A stretch of DNA of 64,000 nt from positions 1 to 64,000 of the forward strand of contig JAZQVO010000038.1 in the NCBI GenBank assembly GCA_045631905.1, read 5' to 3'. The notes under the pieces were generated by a model. That model made no database searches. It saw only the letters and a list, made by a program, of their open reading frames with translations, and was not told the DNA's origin. Origin of the DNA: HGM04593 sp045631905. Lineage in GTDB: Bacteria > Bacteroidota > Bacteroidia > Bacteroidales > Bacteroidaceae. Position 1 is the stretch's first letter, and every line of letters starts with the position of its first letter. Both the position numbers and the translations under genes were made by a program. This document shows, piece after piece, positions 1 through 8,848 of this stretch.

Positions 1-197
1 AAGAGTTCCATACCGAAGGCCATACCGTTGTTCTCGACGAAACGTATCTGAAACCAGTCACCGAAGACCATGATTCCCTCGCCGAGAGACATGCTTGTCT
101 TTACTGCAATCTTTATCACTTGGTCGACAATGATTGCAGCAAGGACCAGCAAGCATACTATAAGACTCTGTTTTCTTTTGTCTATCGCCATTTTCAT
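1..197 (-). CDS. lspA: Lipoprotein signal peptidase (signal peptidase II), N-terminal part
   Basis: The first 65 or so residues are present and the gene runs off the window. An N-terminal membrane helix is followed by the LspA block VDQVIKIAVKT, with the conserved Asp of the first active-site region, and by VENNGMAFG, which matches the family's NxGxAFG motif. LspA cleaves prolipoprotein signal peptides in the inner membrane after lipidation. I chose the ATG at 197 because it overlaps the stop of the DksA-like gene as ATGA, suggesting translational coupling; a second in-frame ATG lies at 191. It is the last visible gene of an ileS, dksA-like, lspA run, a common Bacteroidales order. Identity is confident despite truncation. 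Confidence 0.88.
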   Translation of the reverse strand, partial: MKMAIDKRKQSLIVCLLVLAAIIVDQVIKIAVKTSMSLGEGIMVFGDWFQIRFVENNGMAFGMEL

Positions 198-568
198 CTG
201 TTCTTTTTGGCTTCTATGCTGAGTGTGGCATGCGGAACTGCCATAAGGCGCTCCTTTGATATGAGTTTACCTGTCTCGCGGCAAATACCATAAGTCTTGT
301 TCTCAATGCGCACCAATGCAGCCTGAAGGCCTTGGATGAATTTTGCCTGACGGCTTGCAATCTGCATTTGCTCCTCAAGATAAGCAGCGTCGCTGCCGTC
401 CTCGAGCCCCTTATAGGTTGGAGAGGTGTCGGCAACATCATTGCTGTCCTCGTGGCGCAAAGCCCTCATAATCTGATCATAATCCCTCTTGGCAAGTTCG
501 AGTTTCTGAAGAATCACTGCGCGGAACTCCTCAAGTTCCTCATCTGAATAACGAAGTTTCTCAGCCAT
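194..568 (-). CDS. TraR/DksA-family protein with degenerate zinc finger
   Basis: This 124-residue protein has the DksA/TraR architecture: an N-terminal helical coiled coil (about residues 8-85) and a C-terminal zinc-finger-like segment containing YGICRETGKLI and RLMAVPHA. Classical DksA proteins carry four cysteines (CxxC...CxxC). Here only the first Cys is visible and the later positions are Thr, Ser and Ala, so zinc binding as in E. coli is unlikely. The family acts in the RNA polymerase secondary channel and modulates initiation together with ppGpp. It lies 42 bases downstream of ileS and overlaps lspA by 4 bases, so it is probably cotranscribed with both. Family membership is clear; the regulatory role is inferred. 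Confidence 0.85.
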   Translation of the reverse strand: MAEKLRYSDEELEEFRAVILQKLELAKRDYDQIMRALRHEDSNDVADTSPTYKGLEDGSDAAYLEEQMQIASRQAKFIQGLQAALVRIENKTYGICRETGKLISKERLMAVPHATLSIEAKKNR

Positions 569-610
569 TTCAAAAATTGTTTATTATGGTTAGTATTCTA
601 ATTGTTGCTA

Positions 611-3600
611 TTATTTCTTTGCAACGACAACCTTGATTGTCGCGTTTTCAAGTTCAATGTCATCGCCCGAAGATAGCGAAGCGTCAACGACAAGCGTATC
701 GGCAAGTACCTGATTGCAGATATACTCGCGGAACTGTACAACAGCTGCGTCTGCGGCCTCATTGCTTGAAAGTGTAACGGCAATGCGGTCGGTAATTTCA
801 AAACCGCTATCCTTGCGTATTGCCTGAATCTTCTTCACAATCTCGCGTGCAATACCCTCGCGACGCAAGTCATCGGTAACCTCCACGTCAAGCGCTACGG
901 TTAGAGCGCCCTCATTTGCAACAGTCCAGCCCGGAACGTCCTCGCTGAAAATCTCCACGTCGGCAAGTTCTATGAGCGCATCTTGCCCATCGACCTGCAA
1001 TGTTATAGAACCGTTTTTCTCCAAGAAAGAAATTTGCTCCTGAGACATCTCTGTAACAGCCACGTTCACACTCTTCATGAGCTTACCGAACTTCTTGCCA
1101 AGAGTACGGAAATTACATTTAATCTTCTTTACCAAGATACCGTCACCCTCAACAAACTCAAGCTCTTTCACATTCACCTCGCTGAGTATAAGAGCCTTGA
1201 CAGCCTCAATGCGAGCCTTTGTTGTCTCGTCGATAGCAGGTATGGCAATCTTTTGCAACGGCTGACGCACGATAAGTTGCTCCTTTTTGCGCAATGCAAG
1301 CACCATCGAAGATATTTTCTGTGCAAGTTCCATGCGATACTCAAGTTCTGTATCCACCGATGCTTCGCAACACTCGGGGAACTTGGCAAGGTGCACCGAC
1401 TGAGCATCACCACGACCGGTTACCGAAGTAAGGTCGCGATACAGACGGTCGGCATAGAAAGGAGCTATCGGAGCCATCAAACGAGCAACAGTCTCCAAGC
1501 AGGTATAAAGTGTCTGATAAGCCGATAATTTATCAACGCTCATATCTGAGCCCCAGAAACGTTTACGGCTCAGACGAACAAACCAGTTGCTCACATTGTC
1601 CACCACAAACTCCTGAATGAGACGGCCTGCCTTAGTGGGCTCATAATCGTCGAGACACGCATTCACATTCTTCACAAGAGTATTAAGAGCCGAAATTATC
1701 CAACGGTCGAGTTCGGGACGCTCATTTACAGGCACCTCTTGCTCGACAAAAGTAAAGCCATCGACATTTGCATACATAGTAAAGAAGCTGTAAGTCTGGT
1801 ACAACTTACCAAAGAACGAACGTGTAACCTCCTTGACACCATCTTCGTTGAAACGAAGGTTGTCCCATGGAGCCGAGTTTGTTATCATGTACCAACGCAA
1901 AGCATCACTGCCGTAGTTATCTATGGTATCGAAAGGATCCACCGCGTTTCCAAGACGCTTAGACATCTTGTCGCCATTCTTGTCGAGCACAAGACCGTTT
2001 GATATTACGGTTTTGTATGCAACGCTGTCGAACACCATGGTACCTATCGCATGCAAAGTATAGAACCAACCACGTGTTTGGTCCACACCCTCGGCGATAA
2101 AGTCGGCAGGATACACAGCACGACTATCGAGAAGCTCTTTATTCTCAAAAGGATAGTGAATCTGCGCATAAGGCATGGCACCCGAGTCGAACCACACATC
2201 TATAAGGTCGAGTTCACGAGTCATCACCTTACCACTTTCCGACACAAGTTTTATATCATCGACATAAGGACGATGCAAGTCTATCTTGTCATAATTCTCA
2301 CGACTATAATCACCGGGAACAAAGCCTTTATCCTTGTAGGGGTTACTTGCCATGATACCGGCCTCAACAGCCTTCTCAATCTCCTCATAAAGCTCAGCTA
2401 TCGAGCCTATACACTTAGCCTCGCCGTCCTCGCTTGTCCAAATAGGCAAAGGCGTACCCCAATAACGACTGCGACTAAGGTTCCAGTCGTTAAGGTTCTC
2501 CAACCATTTACCAAAACGGCCCGTACCTGTCGATTCGGGTTTCCATGTGATAGTTTTATTAAGCTCGCTCATGCGCTCCTTCATCTGCGATGCACGCACA
2601 AACCAGCTATCGAGAGGATAGTACAACACAGGTTTGTCGGTGCGCCAGCAATGAGGATAGTTGTGAACATGTTTCTCTATTTTAAACACCTTGTTCTGCT
2701 GTTTCATAGCCATACACAAAACAACATCTAGCGTTTCGGCCTTAGCCGCGGCTTTCTCGTCGTAACGGCCATCTATGGTATATTCGGGGTTGTAAGCATT
2801 CTTTACATACGCACCGGCATATTTAGAATACTCCTCCACATTCACACAACTCTTCACAAACTCCTCGTCAAGCTCTTCCAAAAGCCAGAATTTACCTGTA
2901 AAATCGACCATGGGACGAGTTTCGCCCTTCTTGTTTACCATAAAGAGAGAAGGGATACCGGCAGCCTTCGCAACAAAAGCATCGTCGGCACCAAAAGTAG
3001 GAGCAATGTGAACAATACCTGTACCGTCCTCTGTTGTCACATAATCGCCGGGGATAACGCGGAAACCATCTTCCGACACCTTAATGCTATCACCCTCTTT
3101 TACAACAGGCTTAACCCAAGGGAACAACTGCTCATAACGCATACCCACAAGGTCGCTACCCTTATACTCGGCAATAACCTTGTAGGGCACAACCTTGTCA
3201 CCGGGCTTGTAGCTATCCAAAGGCAACTCGGCACCGGCCACATTAAAATGAGCATTCAGCAACGCCTTTGCAAGCACAACAGTAATAGGCTCGCCCGAAT
3301 AGCTGTTATATGACTGCACAGCAACATAATCGATTTTAGGACCCACGCAAAGAGCGGTGTTCGAAGGTAGAGTCCATGGAGTTGTGGTCCATGCGAGGAA
3401 GTATGGAGTACCCCACTCTGTCATCTCGGGCTTGGGCGACAACATGCGGAACTGCGCCACAGCAGTCGTATCCTTTACATCGCGATAGCAACCGGGCTGA
3501 TTCAGTTCATGCGAGCTCAAGCCTGTACCCGCCGCAGGCGAATAGGGCTGAATAGTATACCCCTTATAGAGCAACCCTTTGTTATAGAGTTGTTTCAACA

Positions 3601-4090
3601 ACCACCAAAGGCTCTCTATGTAGCTATTCTCATATGTGATGTAAGGATTTTCGAGGTCCACCCAATAACCCATCTTACGAGTAAGTTCGGTCCACTCTTT
3701 TGTATACTTCATAACCTCCTCACGGCAGTTGCGGTTATAATCATCAACCGAAACCTTTTTACCAATATCCTCCTTGGTGATGTTGAGTTTCTTCTCCACA
3801 CCAAGCTCCACGGGGAGGCCGTGAGTATCCCAACCAGCCTTACGCTTAACCTGGAAACCTTTCATTGTTTTGAAACGACAGAAAGTATCCTTTATACTGC
3901 GCGCCATAACATGGTGAATACCGGGCATACCGTTTGCCGAGGGAGGTCCCTCAAAGAAAACAAACGAAGGAGCACCCTCGCGCTCTGTCATACTCTTTGA
4001 AAACAGGTCATTATCGTCCCACTCTTTCAACACCTCTTTGTTTATCTGAGGCAGATTCAACTGGTTATATACAGGAAATTTCTTTTTCAT
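611..4090 (-). CDS. ileS: Isoleucyl-tRNA synthetase
   Basis: This 1159-residue class Ia aminoacyl-tRNA synthetase charges tRNA-Ile with isoleucine in the cytoplasm. The HIGH-equivalent signature is PSANGMPGIHH (residues about 50-60) and the second is DKMSKRLGN (about 705-715). Between them lies the CP1 editing region, and the C-terminus holds the anticodon-binding domain. The length and the ANGMPGIHH form match the long, eukaryote-like IleS type common in Bacteroidota rather than the roughly 940-residue E. coli type; that type is often less mupirocin sensitive, which is only an inference here. A perfect TAACTTTG -7 box sits upstream at 4116-4123 on the - strand. It leads the ileS, dksA-like, lspA run. 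Confidence 0.97.
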   Translation of the reverse strand: MKKKFPVYNQLNLPQINKEVLKEWDDNDLFSKSMTEREGAPSFVFFEGPPSANGMPGIHHVMARSIKDTFCRFKTMKGFQVKRKAGWDTHGLPVELGVEKKLNITKEDIGKKVSVDDYNRNCREEVMKYTKEWTELTRKMGYWVDLENPYITYENSYIESLWWLLKQLYNKGLLYKGYTIQPYSPAAGTGLSSHELNQPGCYRDVKDTTAVAQFRMLSPKPEMTEWGTPYFLAWTTTPWTLPSNTALCVGPKIDYVAVQSYNSYSGEPITVVLAKALLNAHFNVAGAELPLDSYKPGDKVVPYKVIAEYKGSDLVGMRYEQLFPWVKPVVKEGDSIKVSEDGFRVIPGDYVTTEDGTGIVHIAPTFGADDAFVAKAAGIPSLFMVNKKGETRPMVDFTGKFWLLEELDEEFVKSCVNVEEYSKYAGAYVKNAYNPEYTIDGRYDEKAAAKAETLDVVLCMAMKQQNKVFKIEKHVHNYPHCWRTDKPVLYYPLDSWFVRASQMKERMSELNKTITWKPESTGTGRFGKWLENLNDWNLSRSRYWGTPLPIWTSEDGEAKCIGSIAELYEEIEKAVEAGIMASNPYKDKGFVPGDYSRENYDKIDLHRPYVDDIKLVSESGKVMTRELDLIDVWFDSGAMPYAQIHYPFENKELLDSRAVYPADFIAEGVDQTRGWFYTLHAIGTMVFDSVAYKTVISNGLVLDKNGDKMSKRLGNAVDPFDTIDNYGSDALRWYMITNSAPWDNLRFNEDGVKEVTRSFFGKLYQTYSFFTMYANVDGFTFVEQEVPVNERPELDRWIISALNTLVKNVNACLDDYEPTKAGRLIQEFVVDNVSNWFVRLSRKRFWGSDMSVDKLSAYQTLYTCLETVARLMAPIAPFYADRLYRDLTSVTGRGDAQSVHLAKFPECCEASVDTELEYRMELAQKISSMVLALRKKEQLIVRQPLQKIAIPAIDETTKARIEAVKALILSEVNVKELEFVEGDGILVKKIKCNFRTLGKKFGKLMKSVNVAVTEMSQEQISFLEKNGSITLQVDGQDALIELADVEIFSEDVPGWTVANEGALTVALDVEVTDDLRREGIAREIVKKIQAIRKDSGFEITDRIAVTLSSNEAADAAVVQFREYICNQVLADTLVVDASLSSGDDIELENATIKVVVAKK

Positions 4091-4115
4091 TTTGTCGTAA
4101 AAGTATAAAGTTGCG

Positions 4116-4123
4116 CAAAGTTA
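4116..4123 (-). promoter_or_regulatory. Candidate ileS promoter -7 box
   Basis: TAACTTTG on the - strand fits the Bacteroidota TAnnTTTG consensus and lies 25 bases before the ileS ATG. No clear TTTG -33 box is present. Confidence 0.5.
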
Positions 4124-4174
4124 TCATTTTTTTCCGAAAGGGAAAAGAGAAAACCCCTCTTTTATTATAAATAA

Positions 4175-4201
4175 AAAGCGACACCGCATCGATGTCGCTT
4201 T
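4175..4201 (-). terminator. Hairpin between aminopeptidase and ileS
   Basis: A 9-bp perfect stem (AAAGCGACA / TGTCGCTTT) with a 9-base loop lies just after the M18 aminopeptidase stop and before ileS. On the - strand it is followed by a T-rich run, so it probably terminates the aminopeptidase transcript. Confidence 0.7.
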
Positions 4202-4242
4202 AAGGATATTACATTATTGCCAGCCGACAAACCCGTAACACA

Positions 4243-5523
4243 CTATTTCACGTTGTAAAAAGCAGTAAACGCCTTAATTGCATACTCGGTATCGACCACA
4301 GCCGATGTTTCACGTGCCGAGTGCATACCCCACATGGGATTACCCATATCCACGCCCCTCATAGGGAGTTGAGTTGTCAAAGTATTTCCAAGTGTAGAAC
4401 CACCTGCAATATCACTGCGATTTACAAAATACTGGAAGGGAACACCCGCCTGTCTGCACACCTCGGCAAACACCGCCGCCGACTCCGCATCGGTTACATA
4501 CTTCTGGTTCGCATTATATTTAATCACAGGGCCTCCACCCATCACAGGGTGATTTGTCGGGTCGTGTTTCTCCTGATAATTAGGGTGCAGAGCATGCGCC
4601 ATATCGGCCGAAACCATAAAAGAATTTTCAACAGCGGTATAGAGGTCGCCCGGTTTTCCGCCACATCTTAAAATAATAGAATCCAACAAATTGCGCAACA
4701 TAGGCGATGCAGAGCCCTGCTTTGTCATATTACCCGTCTCCTCATTATCGAAGAGCGCAAGCACCTGAGTCATCGCCGAAGGCTCACTGCCAGCCAAAGC
4801 CTTCAACCCGGCAAACGCCATGAGCAGGTCGTCCTGGCGACCACACGAAACAAATTCGCTGTTCAAGCCACACAAACAGGCAGGGGTAGCCTCGTAAAGC
4901 GATAGGTCAAAATCGAGAATTTCACTCGGCTCCACACCAAGCTCCTCGGCCACCACATTTAGTAAAAGATTTTCTTTTTCAAAATGAGCATTTATAAAGC
5001 CAAGGACGGGCATCATATCCTTCTGACGATTTATTTTGTTACCCTCGTTCACCTCACGGTTAAAATGTATTGCCAAATGAGGAATAATGAGCAAAGGGCG
5101 TTTAATGTGCAACAGACGCATCTCGGGACGCAGAGGCGAGGCACCACGCAAGAAGACACGGCCGGCAAGCGACAAAGGACGGTCGAACCATGTATAAAGG
5201 ATAGGACCACCATACACCTCGGTATTCAAACGAATCATGCCACCCTCCGAAACCATCTCGGGAGCAGGCTTCACACGGAAGCAAGGCGAGTCGGTATGAG
5301 CACAAATCAGCTTAAAGCCATCGGTAACAGCACCCGAGCCCATGCGGAAAGCAAACAGAGCCGAATCGTTTTTTGTAATATAATAACCCTCACCGGCTTT
5401 AAGTTCCGGCAAGTTCCCAATCTCCACCTTTTTAAAACCCGCCGAAGAGAGAAAATCCTCGGCATATTTCACCGCCAGAAAATTCACAGGCGACGCATCA
5501 AGCATTTCAAGCAACTCTTTCAT
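4243..5523 (-). CDS. M18-family metallo-aminopeptidase
   Basis: This 426-residue protein matches the M18 (aspartyl aminopeptidase, ApeB) family. Visible motifs are ICAHTDSPCFRVKP near residue 90 (metal-binding His and Asp), LFDNEETGNMTKQGS near 260 (catalytic and metal-binding acidic residues) and MWGMHSARETSAV near the C-terminus (metal-binding His). Such enzymes are cytosolic, dodecameric, zinc-dependent and remove N-terminal, often acidic, residues. It has no signal peptide. It follows the phosphotransferase-RapZ fusion gene by 23 bases and probably shares its transcript, which a hairpin at 4175-4201 would end. Family assignment is strong; exact substrate preference is not visible. Confidence 0.93.
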   Translation of the reverse strand: MKELLEMLDASPVNFLAVKYAEDFLSSAGFKKVEIGNLPELKAGEGYYITKNDSALFAFRMGSGAVTDGFKLICAHTDSPCFRVKPAPEMVSEGGMIRLNTEVYGGPILYTWFDRPLSLAGRVFLRGASPLRPEMRLLHIKRPLLIIPHLAIHFNREVNEGNKINRQKDMMPVLGFINAHFEKENLLLNVVAEELGVEPSEILDFDLSLYEATPACLCGLNSEFVSCGRQDDLLMAFAGLKALAGSEPSAMTQVLALFDNEETGNMTKQGSASPMLRNLLDSIILRCGGKPGDLYTAVENSFMVSADMAHALHPNYQEKHDPTNHPVMGGGPVIKYNANQKYVTDAESAAVFAEVCRQAGVPFQYFVNRSDIAGGSTLGNTLTTQLPMRGVDMGNPMWGMHSARETSAVVDTEYAIKAFTAFYNVK

Positions 5524-5546
5524 AACACTTTATTCAAATTATATTT

Positions 5547-6980
5547 TCAATTATTTTCTTTTGCATCAATAACATACTCACGATTCAACATCTTGTGTGT
5601 AACCACCACCTTGACACCAAATTTTTCGGCAACATGATGAGCAATATGCTCGGCGCTGTACACCGAACGATGCTGGCCACCCGTGCAACCACAACACACC
5701 TGAATATGAGTAAAACCACGCCTCTTGTAAGTATCCACCATATTATCCACCAGCGCATAAGCATTTTCAAGAAAATCGCCGATATTACTCTCCTTTTCAA
5801 GAAAATCAATCACCGGCTTGTCCATACCGCAAAGCTTCTTATAAGGCTCATACCTACCGGGGTTATGAATAGCACGGCAGTCGAAAACAAACCCACCGCC
5901 ATTACCCGAATAATCATCGGGGATACCACGTTTATACGAGAAGCTAAGCACATCAACCACAAGCTCTTTGCCACACTTTGGTGCAAACATCGGCAGAGCG
6001 ATAATCTTATCCAGCAACCCCTTCAAATACTCAAACTCACCCTTCAACAAAGATAACTGTTCTTTCAAATGAGCAAGCGCGGCTGGGATAGTCTCGATAA
6101 AAGCCTTTTTATGCTCATACAAACCACGGAAACCATAAGTTCCCAAATTCTGTAACAAGCGGAACACCCTGAATATTGTAAGTTCGTGCATAAAAGCCTC
6201 CCTATCCACCTCCTTATACTTTTTCAGCGCAACAATATAAGCATCTATCATCTTCTCCACAACCTCCTCGGTGTAGCAAGCCCTCGCCTGCCCCACAAAC
6301 GATGCAACATCGTAGTATATAGGACCTTTCCGACCACCCTGAAAATCTATAAAATAGGGTTTCTCATTATGTATCATCACGTTTCGCGACTGAAAATCCC
6401 TATACATAAACACCTCTTCGGCATCTTTCAGCAAGCGAGTCGCCATGTATTCCATCTCGTTTTCAAGCAAATCCTCATTAAATTCAATATTAACCCCTTT
6501 CAAAAAGCAATATTTAAAATAATTAAGGTCCCACATAACAGTACGCCTGTCAAACGCCATCACAGGGTAACAAACCGAAAAATCGAAACCTTCGGCAACC
6601 TTATATTGTATATCGGGCAAAAGCGACATAACACGACAAAGCATCTCAGTGTCACGTTGCGAGAACAAACCTCTATCGCGAGAATCCTTCATATACATAA
6701 AAAGCGACACATCACCCAAATCCTCTTGCAGATAGCACAACCCATCGTCCGACACCGCAAGAACCCGTGGCGCACATATACCACAAGAACAAAGTTTTTC
6801 GCTCATAACAACAAAAGCCCTATTCTCCTCGGCACAAGTACCCACAACGCCAATAAGCGACTCCTCGCCCGAGCTCAACCTGTAATACACCCTGTTAGAG
6901 CCGTCACCCGACAACTTCACAACATTCACAGGCAACAAGCCCACAATATCCTTATATAAACTTTTTAATCGACCTACCAT
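5547..6980 (-). CDS. Aminoglycoside-phosphotransferase-like kinase fused to RapZ C-terminal domain
   Basis: The N-terminal ~320 residues form a phosphotransferase-family (APH) kinase: FMYRDFQSRNVMI is the catalytic loop and PYFIDFQGG holds the metal-binding Asp. The C-terminal ~140 residues match the RapZ C-terminal domain, with FDCRAIHNPGRY and CCGCTGGQHRSV. The RapZ N-terminal P-loop domain is absent and the APH kinase stands in its place. In E. coli the RapZ C-terminal domain binds glucosamine-6-phosphate and small RNAs; APH relatives such as AmgK phosphorylate amino sugars. A link to amino-sugar sensing or cell-wall recycling is therefore attractive but inferred. I chose the ATG at 6980 because a TATCTTCG promoter box at 7011-7018 almost abuts the alternative ATG at 7007. 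Confidence 0.85.
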   Translation of the reverse strand: MVGRLKSLYKDIVGLLPVNVVKLSGDGSNRVYYRLSSGEESLIGVVGTCAEENRAFVVMSEKLCSCGICAPRVLAVSDDGLCYLQEDLGDVSLFMYMKDSRDRGLFSQRDTEMLCRVMSLLPDIQYKVAEGFDFSVCYPVMAFDRRTVMWDLNYFKYCFLKGVNIEFNEDLLENEMEYMATRLLKDAEEVFMYRDFQSRNVMIHNEKPYFIDFQGGRKGPIYYDVASFVGQARACYTEEVVEKMIDAYIVALKKYKEVDREAFMHELTIFRVFRLLQNLGTYGFRGLYEHKKAFIETIPAALAHLKEQLSLLKGEFEYLKGLLDKIIALPMFAPKCGKELVVDVLSFSYKRGIPDDYSGNGGGFVFDCRAIHNPGRYEPYKKLCGMDKPVIDFLEKESNIGDFLENAYALVDNMVDTYKRRGFTHIQVCCGCTGGQHRSVYSAEHIAHHVAEKFGVKVVVTHKMLNREYVIDAKENN

Positions 6981-7010
6981 TTCAGTAAAACTCAAAATAT
7001 TCATCAATTG

Positions 7011-7018
7011 CGAAGATA
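7011..7018 (-). promoter_or_regulatory. Candidate promoter -7 box of the kinase-RapZ/aminopeptidase operon
   Basis: TATCTTCG on the - strand matches the -7 box seen before several genes here. It is 30 bases from the chosen ATG at 6980 but only 3 from the ATG at 7007, which favours the downstream start. Confidence 0.5.
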
Positions 7019-7254
7019 CATTAAGTTCTGCAAAATAAAAACTTATTTACATATTTTAAAAAAGGTAACGCAACACAAGCTCACTCCGACACAAAGACTG
7101 ACACAATGAAGCCCAAGAATAGCTTTTACATACATTTTTCAAACAAAACCACACATTTATTAAACTTTATACCGCATTAACCTTGCAAAATGAACTTTTT
7201 TCTTGTTTTTTCAAAAAAAAGCTTACATTTCTTCATTTTTTCATTTCAATACAT

Positions 7255-7262
7255 TAACTTTG
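7255..7262 (+). promoter_or_regulatory. Candidate gdhA promoter in a 370-base gene-free stretch
   Basis: TAACTTTG is a perfect TAnnTTTG box in the AT-rich stretch 7008-7374 between divergent genes. It implies a leader of about 105 bases before gdhA. A weaker TAACCTTG lies near 7180. I see no strong hairpin, repeat or small gene elsewhere in this stretch. Confidence 0.45.
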
Positions 7263-7374
7263 CGCTGACAAAATTCAGAAATGAGTATTTATACACAAAT
7301 TCCTGCATATTTATTCATTTATACAGGTTTTAAACTATTCATTCCTCATTGTTAAATAATTAAAATTCCAAAAT

Positions 7375-8709
7375 ATGAAAGTAGAAACTACACTTGAAAG
7401 CTTAAAGAAAAAATTCCCCAACGAGCCCGAATACTTTCAGGCAGTTGAGGAGGTATTGCGTTCAATTGAAGAGGAGTACAACAAACACCCCGAATTTGAA
7501 GCAAACAACCTTATCGAGAGATTGTGTATACCCGACAGAGTATTCACATTCCGTGTAACATGGGCCGACGACAACGGCAACATACACACAAACACAGGTT
7601 ACCGTGTACAGCACAACAACGCTATCGGTCCCTACAAAGGCGGTATCCGTTTCCACCCCTCTGTAAACGTAGGTATCCTCAAATACCTCGCATTTGAGCA
7701 GACATTCAAAAACTCACTCACCACACTCCCCATGGGAGGCGCAAAGGGAGGTTCAGACTTCGACCCCAAAGGCAAGAGCGATGCCGAGGTAATGCGATTC
7801 TGCCAAGCCTTCATCACAGAGTTGTGGCGTAACATCGGCCCCGACATGGACGTTCCCGCCGGCGACATCGGTGTAGGCGCACGCGAGGTTGGTTACATGT
7901 TCGGCTTCTACAAAAAGCTCACACGTCAATTCAACGGAGTATTCACAGGAAAAGGCTTGGAGTTCGGTGGTTCACTCATTCGCCCCGAGGCTACAGGTTA
8001 TGGTAACATCTACTTCTTGCAAGAGATGTTGAAGACACGCGGTCTCGACATAAAAGACAAAGTATGCCTTGTATCAGGTTCGGGCAACGTAGCACAATAC
8101 ACAGTAGAGAAAGTAATAGAGCTTGGAGGTAAAGTAGTTACCATGAGCGACTCTAACGGCTACATATACGACCCCGATGGAATCACACGCGAGAAACTCG
8201 ACTTCATCATGGAGCTCAAGAACGTTCGTCGCGGTCGCATCAAAGAATATGCCGACAAATATGGTTGCAAATACGTTGCCGACGCTAAACCCTGGGGCGA
8301 AAAAGGCGACATCGCCCTCCCCTCGGCCACACAGAACGAGATTAACGGCGAGCACGCAAAAGCACTCATCGCAAACGGCGTGATAGCAGTATCAGAAGGA
8401 GCAAACATGCCCTCAACACCCGCTGCTATTCAAGTATTCCAGAACGCCAAGATACTATACGCACCCGGTAAAGCATCGAACGCAGGTGGTGTATCGGTAT
8501 CAGGACTTGAGATGAGCCAGAACTCAGGCAAAATCAATTGGAGCAGTGCAAAAGTAGACGAGATGCTCCACGAGATTATGCACAACATTCACGAAGCATG
8601 CGTTAAATACGGTACATGCGAGGACGGCTACATCGACTATGTAAAGGGTGCCAACGTTGCCGGCTTCCTCAAAGTAGCCAAAGCCATGATGGCACAAGGT
8701 ATCGTTTAA
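7375..8709 (+). CDS. gdhA: NADP-type glutamate dehydrogenase
   Basis: This 444-residue protein is a hexameric, short-type glutamate dehydrogenase that makes glutamate from 2-oxoglutarate and ammonia, the main ammonium-assimilation route in gut Bacteroidales. Visible motifs are GPYKGGIRFHP (2-oxoglutarate-binding Lys region), LPMGGAKGGSDFDPKGKS with the catalytic Lys, PAGDIGVGAREVGYMFG, and the Rossmann fold VSGSGNVAQY near residue 235. The length is typical. The coding sequence is strongly C-rich like neighbouring core genes, consistent with high expression. A 42-base perfect palindrome at 8746-8787 ends the transcript. The coenzyme is inferred from family similarity. Confidence 0.96.
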   Translation: MKVETTLESLKKKFPNEPEYFQAVEEVLRSIEEEYNKHPEFEANNLIERLCIPDRVFTFRVTWADDNGNIHTNTGYRVQHNNAIGPYKGGIRFHPSVNVGILKYLAFEQTFKNSLTTLPMGGAKGGSDFDPKGKSDAEVMRFCQAFITELWRNIGPDMDVPAGDIGVGAREVGYMFGFYKKLTRQFNGVFTGKGLEFGGSLIRPEATGYGNIYFLQEMLKTRGLDIKDKVCLVSGSGNVAQYTVEKVIELGGKVVTMSDSNGYIYDPDGITREKLDFIMELKNVRRGRIKEYADKYGCKYVADAKPWGEKGDIALPSATQNEINGEHAKALIANGVIAVSEGANMPSTPAAIQVFQNAKILYAPGKASNAGGVSVSGLEMSQNSGKINWSSAKVDEMLHEIMHNIHEACVKYGTCEDGYIDYVKGANVAGFLKVAKAMMAQGIV

Positions 8710-8745
8710 TACAACACCAAACATTCGCAGTAAACGCGAAAAAAC

Positions 8746-8787
8746 ATATAAAGAGAGAGCTTGCCATGGCAAGCTCTCTCTTTATAT
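8746..8787 (+). terminator. gdhA terminator palindrome
   Basis: A 42-base perfect palindrome centred on GCCATGGC, AT-rich at both outer ends, starts 36 bases after the gdhA stop. It should fold into a very stable hairpin. It lies just before the promoter of the next gene and insulates the two. Confidence 0.85.
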
Positions 8788-8798
8788 ATAAATACAAC

Positions 8799-8829
8799 TT
8801 TGTAACACATAAAAAAATGCTTATCTTCG
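8799..8829 (+). promoter_or_regulatory. Promoter of the AmpG-like transporter gene
   Basis: TTTG (8799-8802), a 19-base spacer and TATCTTCG (8822-8829) match the full Bacteroidota -33/-7 promoter. The ATG follows 19 bases after the box. Confidence 0.75.
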
Positions 8830-8848
8830 CAAAAAAAACAGAAGAAAC

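Noticed and set aside
4091..4242. T-box or other leader control of ileS
   Set aside because: The interval contains a simple promoter box and the upstream gene's terminator hairpin; there is no T-box sequence.
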